Source of the DNA: Pyrrhoderma lamaoense
Lineage: Eukaryota; Basidiomycota; Agaricomycetes; Hymenochaetales; Hymenochaetaceae
Length of the DNA: 64,000 bases
Direction of reading: 5' to 3'
Assembly (NCBI GenBank): GCA_002794735.1
Contig: NBAZ01000003.1
Span: 1,178,001-1,242,000, forward strand
Under the pieces are notes generated by a model. It saw only the letters and a list, made by a program, of their open reading frames with translations. It had not been told where the DNA came from and did not search any database. Both the position numbers and the translations under genes were made by a program. The number at the start of each line of letters is the position of its first letter. Position 1 is the first letter of the stretch. Of this stretch, positions 1 through 13,387 are shown piece by piece.

Positions 1-940
1 CATTTTCACCCTCAGAATTTCTTCCAGCTTTTTGCTGAGTACGTTCAGAGGGTGTAGGTGATGAGCTCCTGTCGTCTGACGGAAATCGAGATGCCTGAGC
101 GGTAGGTAATATAGTAGATACCGATTTTGTGAATTGACTTGGTCTGGTGCTTAAGAGCGTCTCTTCTTCTTCTTCCTTAAAAGTTAAACGCTTTCGTTTT
201 GAAGTGGGAAAGACATCACTATCGCTAACGCTGGAAGGCTCATGAACCACAGTCTCCATCTCTTCGTCGTCCACACCGTTAAAAATAGGAACACCAACAC
301 CTATTCTACTGGTCTCCCGCTGATCTTCGTCGCGGGTTTCCTTCTCACGCAGTCCAGCCTCGATTGCCGCGAGTCGACGAGCCTTCTGCTCAGGGGTCAT
401 CGTTTCACGTCGCGGAGTTTGAGGTTCAGCCATTTTTGAAAATGATCGTTTGATAGTAGTTTGTATGAGTTTTTTCGTTGAGTTGGTTGGCGTAGACGGG
501 GACTGTACTATACGTTGTGCCCTTGGGGTTTTAGGGGGCGATTTGGGTGGAGGAGGATTAAGTCCAGCTGGAATCAATTCGTCTTCCCATTCTGTATTAT
601 ATACATACATGTATGAACGAATGAATAGAGGTGAATAATGCCAAAGTTGGACAAGCATTACAGCTAGGGCGCTTACCGAAAAATCTACAATGATTACGCG
701 GACAGACATAGAATGGTCTATGAAGCAGTGGGTAAAATCATGATGAAAATCAATATTGATCAATGAAACTCAAGTATCGTAAAGATGGATGTTATTAACA
801 CACCTGTCCGGATTTTTGTCAGTGTTACTTATTTGTCGCCGGGCAGGCTCTTCACATGGACAATATGCCACTCCATCCTTGATGCATCCAATTTTATAGA
901 CTCTATTCCCGGAGCTCCCGACGGGTGTTGTCGCCCTTTT
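1..940 (-). CDS. GRF-type zinc-finger protein, 5' end unresolved, runs off left edge
   Basis: Minus-strand exons at <1..591, 677..717 and 804..about 930 splice in phase; the introns are 592-676 and 718-803, both GT-AG. Across the junctions the product reads as a GRF zinc finger: CPCEEPARRQ, then PFYVCPRNHCRFFEWEDE, which matches the family pattern CxC...(G/D)RxFYxC...CxFFxWxDE. GRF fingers bind single-stranded nucleic acid in DNA-repair and RNA-related proteins. The rest, from about residue 45, is low-complexity and charged, with proline-rich and KRKR-like stretches, so a nuclear protein is likely (inference). The finger sits at the extreme N-terminus. An in-frame stop lies at 941-943 and no in-frame ATG follows it, so a further 5' exon or a different first-exon acceptor must exist. 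The gene is divergent from PAC4. The specific function is unknown. Confidence 0.72.
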
Positions 941-1220
941 TTATTGAATAGTTTAGCTAGACTGTAGTAAGGGTGAAGACGCACATTATTTTCGTACATT
1001 AATGTAGAAAATTATTACTTAATAAGCCTAAAGCTGTACAACCCTCAAAAAATCACAAAGAATGGTATAGATGTCCGGGAGATAGTACTGATGAAGAGAG
1101 AAGATGCCAGAAGGACTAAATGGGCACAGAGGATGTACCTAGGACTAGTACAGATCCAGATTCGGAAGCTTTACATACATGGACATCCACTTTTGCTCAC
1201 ACTCAGCTCGACTTTAATAC

Positions 1221-1769
1221 ATGACGATCAAAACAGAAACCAGATATTTTCCGCCTTCAGATGATGCATCGCCTGCATTAGTGCTACAAATTACTGAACT
1301 AGTTGATTCGTATATGCTATGGATCGGACCGACCGATGATACTCAAGAAAATGCACAAGGGGCACCAGAAAAAGGCAGTCTTTGTCGTGACTGGGCTTGT
1401 GCAATGCCACCACTTTCAGTAAGTCTTAGTAACAGAAAAAAAAATAGAATGATGTATACTATTGATTTGTTCTCGTGGAGAATTCATCTAGATCTGCTGG
1501 TACTAGATTGTACCGTTCAACAGCATCAGATTATGCATTAACTACGGCTCAAAAACTTGGTTTGTTTCACTGATTTTCTGACTTGGCTGATTGATATTGT
1601 GTATGGTAACAATATTAATAATTATTCAGCACGGAGATTCAAGAAACAAATTTTTCTGTCTGTTGATTTACCTCCGGCAGTGATTACGATGGGACATGAA
1701 GAAAAGCTTACAAAAGAAATGGAAAAACGACTGGTGGAAACACTGAAGGAGATTATTGTGATGCAGTGA
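1221..1769 (+). CDS. Proteasome assembly chaperone 4 (PAC4/POC4 family)
   Basis: Three exons, 1221..1418, 1481..1559 and 1630..1769, give a 138-residue protein. The usual family size is about 120-140. The pattern is that of PAC4: a beta strand ending in DSYMLWIG, then the DWACAMPP segment, an alanine/threonine helix, ARRFKKQIFLSVDLPP (compare the family's A(R)K..KQVFVSYNL) and a short acidic C-terminal helix. PAC4 pairs with PAC3 and helps assemble the alpha ring of the 20S proteasome in the cytosol or nucleus. The first intron must use the acceptor GGAG at 1477-1480 to stay in phase, because the stronger-looking CTAG at 1488-1491 leads to a stop. Start 1221 fits the family N-terminus, and an in-frame stop lies just upstream. 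The gene is divergent from the GRF gene. Confidence 0.85.
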
Positions 1770-2189
1770 GAATGATGAAGAGTGTGTCAATGGTGATGGA
1801 GTGGTGATAATTTGATAATTTGTAAATTAGGGACGAGAGTCGAAGTAGATTATGAGTTGATGTCGTAAATAAAGGATAAGAGAGGACAGAAGTAGTTGTC
1901 GCAGAGCTCAGTTGGCTAGGTCAGAATCGATAGTCATCACCTTGTTCATCATCATCATCATCAATTTAGACTCGTGAGATTGCTCTCTGCTCCCTACCGC
2001 AGCACGACGCCTTTGACGTCCAACTCTCTCTCTTTCTTAAACCCTTTCTCCATCACCAGTCTCGTTTATTTTACCAGTTTGTTCGACACAGAAGAACAGG
2101 GCACTCGCCATCGTCAGTGTTCGACGACCTTACAACGGCCATCTCCATACGTGAGTTCCTGACGTGACGAATCCGTAAAAGTCATACAG
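1770..2189 (+). other. Intergenic and 5' leader of the Yak1 gene
   Basis: This stretch holds no gene. It contains a short (CAT)n run at about 1946-1962 and a CT-rich segment from about 2020 up to the Yak1 start, typical of a fungal 5' leader. Confidence 0.5.
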
Positions 2190-6450
<4,261 letters not shown>

Positions 6451-6882
6451 AATGAAAGCCTTTCAGTATAGAGAGATGTCCTTAGCTTGTCTATAATTAC
6501 ATTATCATAACCTTCTTCCTCCGAACGACATCCTTTTGTAACATCTTTTTTTGAGCTTGTGTTTTCCCTTCCTTCTGTTTGTGACAAGCTGTCGCTTTTC
6601 TCTCTCCATCGATCTTTAACAAGCTTTATATCCATCACAGAGCTGCTAACATATGATCAAATTTTTTTCCAATCCGATCCAATCCTTTAGTTACTGCTGA
6701 GTCTTGCACCCGTCATGATTTAGTGGTGATGTACTATCTTCTGAGGGTACGGATATTCATAGTGATCAGTATGATATATGCAAGTTTCCTTCTTTCTATA
6801 TATATTCTCTGAAGCATACTACTCGACGTTCAGAATCAGTCAAATCACAGTTTCTACAGTTTAAGGATATTGTTGCAGGCCT
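6451..6882. other. Convergent intergenic region between Yak1 and the HAD phosphatase
   Basis: The two genes end toward each other here. The sequence is AT- and CT-rich 3'-UTR-like DNA, with no ORF of note and no repeat. Confidence 0.5.
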
Positions 6883-8095
6883 TTATAGTTGGCCAAAGAT
6901 TTCCTCAACTTCCCAAGCACCACCCCAATATTTAGCCTTGCACTTCAACCCACCTTCCTTTTCAATCCTTCGTTGTAATCCCCTATAAGTCCTGCACAAT
7001 ACTGTGTCTTGCCTGTAGTAAACATACAATGCATGTACAAGAAGGTAAACATCTGATTAATACTCATATATAATACGGATTCTTTGTAGGGACGTACTCG
7101 CGCAGACGTATAATAGGGCAATAGTCATTTGATCCATCTCCGACGTAAAAGATACGGTCGAAGGGTTCTCGGTCTTTCAAGAACGCTTCCAATTCGGCAC
7201 CTGGATAGATAGAAAATAGGACACGCATTTTCCATGTATTAACTCAGAAGGCTCTTTCTGCTAAAAGAGGGAGAGCAGATATAGGAAAGTTTTCCAACGT
7301 GCCTTTGCACATGTTTGGGCTGCAGCCGACCTTGCAATTGTGTTGGGGTCCAGAGGGGTCAACACGCCGTCTAAGCTTGAGAAGACCAGAAGGATCCCAT
7401 TCTGCTGGGTTGGTGACTACGCGATCGAAAAGGTCTGTAAGGCCCTTTTCCTATAGAACGATGACGACAACAGTCTTTTAGGAAGTTTGTGGACATGCGT
7501 TAAACGAATGGAAAGCTTACTTTGAGAATTGTTGAAATGAACACTTCATTTGAGTTTGAAAGGATGAAGAAGGTTGTGTCCCGATCTTTCCGCGCTTTGA
7601 GGTCTTTGAGGGCCCGAACCATAGCGGGATGCTGTAAAAAGACATAAAGATAGAGATGATAAAGGTCACCGCGTTGTACATTAGTTCCTTCTCTCCAAGT
7701 ATCAAGTCAAATAATAAACATACGAATGGCATGATGCGTAAAGCATTCTCAATGTCTTCCCGGGTCTTCCCTTTCTCGTGTACCAAACGTAGAGATTGTG
7801 CCCTTCGAGTCAAATGGAAAAGAAATCAGGGTTAAGAAGTTATAACTAAGGAAGCTAGGAGTATAGAATGACGAAATCGACCATACACGAGGTCTGTCCA
7901 TTGCACTTGGTCTTTTAGGTTCTTCATTCTCCGCCTAAGCTCGGGAGCCAAAACCTCAAAAATCCAGCGGTCGGTATCCTGGTCAGCGAGAGACCTTGAA
8001 GATAGATTAAAGGTGGTCCATATGTATATGATATGATATCAGGTTTACCAGTCAAAATCAAAAACAACGAGCTGCCTGATAGTTTTCTGTACCAT
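6883..8095 (-). CDS. PHOSPHO-type HAD phosphatase (putative phosphatase family, pyridoxal-phosphate or phosphocholine class)
   Basis: Seven minus-strand exons: 8049..8095, 7887..7994, 7724..7802, 7521..7631, 7303..7450, 7098..7200, 6883..7012. They give 241 residues, the normal size for this family. HAD motif I is VVFDFDWSLAD, split by the first intron. FILSNSNEVF serves as motif II, and GDGSNDYCP is the acidic motif IV. A cysteine-rich segment (HNCKVGC...NMCKG) is typical of PHOSPHO1/2 homologues. The predicted role is a Mg-dependent cytosolic phosphatase acting on small phosphate esters; the substrate cannot be read from sequence. The intron between exons 4 and 5 starts with GC (7302-7301), because no GT donor keeps the frame. 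The gene converges on Yak1. Confidence 0.88.
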
Positions 8096-8884
8096 GATGG
8101 CTTTGAGTGCACAAGAGAAGCGGTGTTAAGTGACTGTATGCAACCTGAAATATTGAATATATGTACTATATTTGTAATACTATTTCACTTAAATTTGAAA
8201 TTACTTGTCATGTATTACATGTACCATACATGTGCCCCTCTTTCAAACTCAACGTTTCTTAGCATTATTATTGTACCAGTATGCTCTATTCATTGGCACT
8301 AAAATATTTCTTTATCAAAAGGCAAGAATATGAAAAACAATCTTCGAATTTTTTTATTTAAGTTGAAAATTAGCATATACATAAACTAAGATCAACAAAT
8401 ACCGTATTTAATACATGAAAAATCACTAGTACTGTTATAGAACTATTCTGCTCAAGAACATATTTATTTAACTTGATATATATGGATCATGGATACTACT
8501 GAACTTCTTGATTCTTTTTTTGTGCTTCAAAAAAGGTATTTCTCTGACATATCAAGGAAATGAAATAACAGTGACGACAAGTAACAAAATTGATCAACAT
8601 TCCTAGATCTTAACGTGAGATAAATTAGTTAAACGAAATTGGCAACTATTATCACTATATGGTCAGATATGCAGCATTGTGACACTGTGTGACAAAGCTT
8701 TGAAAGAGGGGTACACTAAGTAACACTTGTTCTTTATGTTCTAACATATTTTTATTAGTAAGCTTAGATCAGAATGATATATACTAGTCATCAGTAATCT
8801 AATCTATATATATAAGTCTTATTTGTGAGGTTGATACTTGTGTTGTACTGTGTAAAGGTAGACTTTGTAAGGTGATACTATTGT
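8096..8884. other. AT-rich gene-free region
   Basis: No coding potential is visible. The DNA is very AT-rich, with several ATACATGT-like palindromes, and leads directly into the MITE at 8890. Confidence 0.5.
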
Positions 8885-8889
8885 TAATA

Positions 8890-9351
8890 CAGTCGAAATT
8901 CTCATAATGCATATTCTCATAATGCATATCTAAGATAATGCATTACTTTTGATTGGGAACAAGCTCCGGAGATATAGAATTATGCAAAAAATTAAGAATT
9001 GCATACTGCATTGACAAAATCACGCAAATATGGCATTATATGCATTATTAGAATTTTTTTCAAACAAATTTCAGTAACAAATTGTCATTTATCATCAAAA
9101 ATTTTACTGAATTTTTTTTAAATTGTTGGATTATAAGTATTTTTCACATACAAAGTCACCAAAATAGGCTTAAATATTAATAAAAAGCTATTTCATATCT
9201 AATTTTGACAAATCAAGATTGAGGACAGTATATTTGCCGCTCTTCAGTACTTTATTTTTGTATCAACTTTCTCACGAATATTATACTGCATATCTATAAT
9301 AATGCATTAGGTTGGAACGGAACGATGTATGCATTATGAGAATTTCGACTG
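8890..9351. mobile_element. Non-autonomous DNA transposon (MITE), probably Tc1/mariner-pogo type
   Basis: A perfect 28-bp terminal inverted repeat pairs 8885-8912 with 9329-9356. The element proper probably begins CAGTCGAAATTCTC and ends with its complement, flanked by a TA dinucleotide on each side (8888-8889 and 9352-9353), as in TA-targeting pogo/Fot1-like elements. The interior is 462 bp, AT-rich and without a transposase ORF, so it would need a transposase in trans. Short subterminal repeats of ATTCTCATAATGCAT occur at 8898-8912 and 8914-8928. Family assignment rests only on the TA target and CAGTCG terminus. The right end lies about 97 bp upstream of the TFB1 start codon. Confidence 0.8.
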
Positions 9352-9448
9352 TATTACACGGACTGTATTATGTAATTACGGCGACGACCGAGTACAGTCA
9401 CTGGTCACTCATATTCATTATGGATTTGTGTCACGCGTCCTCAGAGGG

Positions 9449-11801
9449 ATGCCTTCGACCACCTCCCGGTGTCGCGCAAAAGCTTCGTATAAAAAGGTTG
9501 CTGGCATTCTTGAATTGAATCACTCTCACTTGCAATGGACACCAATCGGTAAACAAGCTCCAGATATACGTGTCGCCACCAGCAAAGCGATATGTATGTA
9601 CTTTTGTCTCATAGTAGAATGTTCACAACCTTAGAAGGAACTGAACTTTGTTTATTGTTAACCTTTTAGCACTCTTCTGTAGCAAGGAGGGTTCTGCTCA
9701 AGTAAAACTTAAAATTGGACTAGTAGACAATGATGCCGGATATACGTTCATATTTACCTCACCACAGGCATCCGAAGAGCGCGAGGCGTTCAAGTCTGAA
9801 CTTACACCTATCATAGGCACTAATCGTGTTGCTAGTGGTACTACACCAGCAGAGGCACCTACCCCAGTCAAAGCAACAGCTACAAACACTCCTATTTCGA
9901 CACCTGTTTTGAGCGCGTTTCATCAGAGCTTTCCTCCTACTTCACGTGCAACATCGTCTCGAGCGTCTTCTGTAGCCCCTGGTGGACCTGTTGAAGATTT
10001 TAGGCTACGGAAGAAAGTTCTTGTTAAAAATGCAGAACTCGCGTCGTTGCATCGAGAGCTAGTCATGTCGGGACAAATTACTGAATCTGAGTTCTGGGAA
10101 GGACGTGAAGTGCGTGTTTTGTGCTTGTTATTTTACTCTAATGATGAGGATCTAAATGCACTCATGTTCTCTAGTACCTTCTTCAAGCAGAAGCCGCTCA
10201 AGAAAGCCAAAAGCGGGGTAAACCGGGCCAACTTGTCGACCCACGTCCGGAGACTGTCGATGGTGGGGAAATCAAGATGGTGATTACTCCTCAATTAGTG
10301 CAGGACATCTTTGAAGAGTATCCTGTGGTAGCCGAAATATATAACAAAACTGTTCCAAAAGAGGTTTGAAACTTCTCTGACTCGACTTCTCTTAATATAT
10401 TTAAGAACGAGTGTTATTTAGCTCTCAGAAGCCGAATTTTGGAAGCGATACTTTCAGTCGAAATTATTCACAACAAGGCATCAAGCGTCAGTTCGTTCAT
10501 CCGCAACTCAGCACGTAGTGAAAGATGATGAGATATTCGATAAATATCTGACGGATCTAGATGATGGTGCCATCAAGACTTTTCCCTGTTTAGTGATTTC
10601 CAGTCTGATCTTATTGATCTTATTTTAGGACTTGAACCCCAAAAACAGCGAGATAATGATGTTGAGCTTCTTGTGAACCTTCTTGCGACTCAAGAAGATC
10701 ATATAGATGTAAGCTAGGTATAAAATATCTGGTCCGAACCTCACTATAAAGCTGTTTAGAATGCGATCCAGAAAGACACTACAATGCAATCGGGAAAACA
10801 AAAGGGAGCCTTGCCATTAATTCGAAAATTCAATGAACACTCTGAAAGATTGCTGAATGCTGCTGAGTCCGTCGAAGTTCTGGAAGTTTATATATGAGTT
10901 TCCTCATGTTTTCTAATAGGGGCAACCCATCTAAGCGGCGCAAGTTAGAGAATTCGAGAGAGGTAATGTCTTCCATTCTACTTATGAACTGTCTTCTCAT
11001 CTTTGATGCTTCTAGTCACTATACGCACAAATAGATTTAGAGGACTTACATGACAACAAGACGCCTACTGGGATCATTCTAGAAATGAAGGATCGTGATC
11101 GCTACTTTGAAGGTCGAATGATAACGGCCAAACTGCCGATGGAGAGGTAATATCGTGGTTTGATCTTAATCATCTTTGTTAAGGGCTAATTGATTCCTAC
11201 TTTCGTAGCGGCCGCAATATAAATCTGTGCTACCCGAATTACGGAATCAACTGACGGATTGGAAATCAGCATTAACAAATGTATATAACTTCTCTCATCA
11301 TATCAGAAGTATTAATTGAAGGACCTATCTACTATAGCTAAAAATTGAAAGAAAGGCGGGAGATATCGCAATGCAAATGATGACCCATAATGTGCATTCC
11401 AGACTGGAAACAAAAATGCAAAAAAGTATCACTCTTTTTCAAGTCATATCGACGTTTTTAACTGAATGTTTGTATCTAGACGATATCCAGAACATCTATT
11501 CACCCAAATGCGAACCTGTCAAACTGCGGTGAATGAGTTTCTGCGGCAATACTGGTCATCAATATATCCACCTCCCGTAGATAATAATGTCTTAGCAGCC
11601 ACCACCCCGGCGCAAAAGGCTGCTAAGGCTGCAAAGATGATCGGCTATCTCACGAGGACTCCAGAAAAGGTTGCGGCGATAGTGCAGACTGCACGTAACG
11701 AAGGTGTTGACCCTGTAAAAATTGAGTTGGCGATGAAACCGGTTTTGAATGCTGTTGAGAAGGCTTTAATCTTTAATAAGAATCGAAGACCAATGCGGTG
11801 A
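9449..11801 (+). CDS. TFB1: TFIIH core subunit p62/TFB1
   Basis: Eleven exons: 9449..9593, 9670..10109, 10175..10363, 10422..10566, 10629..10708, 10760..10866, 10920..10962, 11016..11146, 11209..11280, 11338..11425, 11480..11801. The order of segments matches Tfb1: an N-terminal PH-like domain (ASYKKVAGILELNHSHLQW), BSD domain 1 (LHRELVMSGQITESEFW), BSD domain 2 (LSEAEFWKRYFQSKLF), RYFEGR, and a C-terminal helical region starting near LFTQMRTCQTAVNEFLRQYW. The protein is part of TFIIH in transcription initiation and nucleotide excision repair. Two joins, 11146/11209 and 11425/11480, each miss one base of phase. Adding one base at each makes the model close exactly at about 587 residues. Either the assembly dropped bases or the gene is damaged; an essential gene makes the former likelier. 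The promoter abuts the MITE. Confidence 0.85.
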
Positions 11802-12083
11802 TCAGCCTTTGAAGGAAAGTGTCAGAAAATGTAAGTTTCGACTGCCGGACATTCTGAACGAGTCGGATATTCGATATAATAAATTACTTGTAATGAGATA
11901 ATAGAATTGTAGTCTTTAGTAATAATTATTGGTAAACAAGTTGTACAAAATATATACTTTTACATCTGATATTACATACATGCAATTACTGGGTACTATT
12001 TTTAGACAAATTATGAGAGATTCAGATTTTCTCTAAAATTACTTCGACCATTCACATTCCACAGGTCTATATAAACGTTTACC

Positions 12084-13078
12084 ATGCCTCACAAGCGCGC
12101 AAAGAGGTCCATCAGGGAGCAAGAGAGGTCAGAAAGGTGCTTTATACATAACCCTTACATTCTACTTCGAAGAAGTACTAAATTATTGTATGTCCTCTGA
12201 AGGAAGTTGGACCTTCCACCTTCACATCTAACGTCTGCAAATGAAGATATACCCAAGTCCATGTCCCGAATTATCAATGCCGAAGCTATCCAGAATGCAT
12301 ATAGAGCGAAGAAACGCGCAGCTGAGCAAGGAGCTGACACTGATGTCGCTGGGAAGAAGGCTAAGAGAAGGAAAAAGGATGATTCTTCTGCTGCTAAGAA
12401 TTCATTGAAGATCAAACCTGGAGAATCGTTGAAACACTTCAAAAGGCAAGTACAATAACTCATCTTCATATATCATCGTTCATTGAAGTTACATGTGAAT
12501 ACTGACTATATCCATGTCCTTGCCTCAACAGACGAGTAGAGGACGATATGCGTCCAATGATACGTACTGCTATGAAAGATACTGTATCTATGTCTAGACA
12601 GAAATTCAAGGAATCCCTCAAAGATGGAAAGAACTCAGTCAAAAATAGGAAAGGAAAGAGTACAGATAACGCAGACAATGATGAAGAAGAAGGCATGGGA
12701 GGCCCTTCAGTTCCAGAGTCGAAATCTAAAAAGCGGGATGACCAACCAAAACAAAAACGTTCCCCAAGTCCCGACTTTGTGAGGAACCTATCTTCTGCGC
12801 CGAGACGATTGAATGATATTGCACAGGCGCCTCCTCAGTTCGGTAATGCTCCTCGCTTGCAGCGATTGGTTCAGAAGGCTAAGGAGAAGAGGGCCATGGG
12901 ATCAAAGGAATTAAATAGAGAAAGTCAATTCAATAGAGATGGAGATGATGTTGGAGATGGAATAGTATCTGCACAGCAGAAACGGATGATGGAGTTGGAG
13001 AGAACAAAAGCTATCAATAGGTATCGAGCTCTAAAAGAGGCGAAGTTAAAAGATAGACAACCGGGGCGTCTTAGTTGA
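12084..13078 (+). CDS. CCDC137-like basic nucleolar-type protein
   Basis: Three exons, 12084..12136, 12203..12445 and 12532..13078, give 280 residues. The protein is lysine/arginine-rich, with repeated KKAKRRKK-type stretches suggesting nuclear or nucleolar location. The core reads LKIKPGESLKHFKRRVEDD followed by MRP, which resembles the short conserved block of CCDC137-related fungal proteins (recognition from memory, moderate certainty). The C-terminus is a charged helix ending in MMELERTKAINRYRALKEAK. The second intron must start with GC: the donor AAAAG|GCAAGT at 12446 is the classic GC-AG consensus, and the nearby GT breaks the frame. The gene is tandem after TFB1 and convergent with CASP. 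Confidence 0.72.
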
Positions 13079-13387
13079 ATGAGCAGAACTAAGGGTGGTC
13101 TAATTATCACGGTCGGTGTTTGGTAATAGTACTTTAATCTGTTTATTGTCATTCTCTGATATAATTTACCAACTGATGCGCTATCGAGGAGTGATTGCAA
13201 GACATACAAATAGAGAAACACGATGCAAGATGATATGTTGTTACCAGATATAGCAAAAGAGGAGAGAAGGGATATAAGTGAAAAGGAACAAGCTAGTTTA
13301 CTAGTATTAGAGTCCGTGAAGTTGAATAACATTGAGTCTGTAATAATCCATAGATAATAAATAATTTGTAGTAGCAGTAAGAGGAAC
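13079..13387. other. Convergent intergenic region
   Basis: This is 3'-UTR-like AT-rich DNA between the CCDC137-like gene and CASP. Nothing else is seen. Confidence 0.45.

Noticed and set aside
1120..1222. Upstream ATG at 1120 as an N-terminal extension of PAC4
   Set aside because: Its frame ends in TGA at 1222-1224, and no GT donor in between gives an in-phase join. The family start fits 1221.
1895..1935. AGCTCAGTTGGCTAGG resembles a tRNA A-box
   Set aside because: No matching B-box at the right distance and no cloverleaf arms could be paired.
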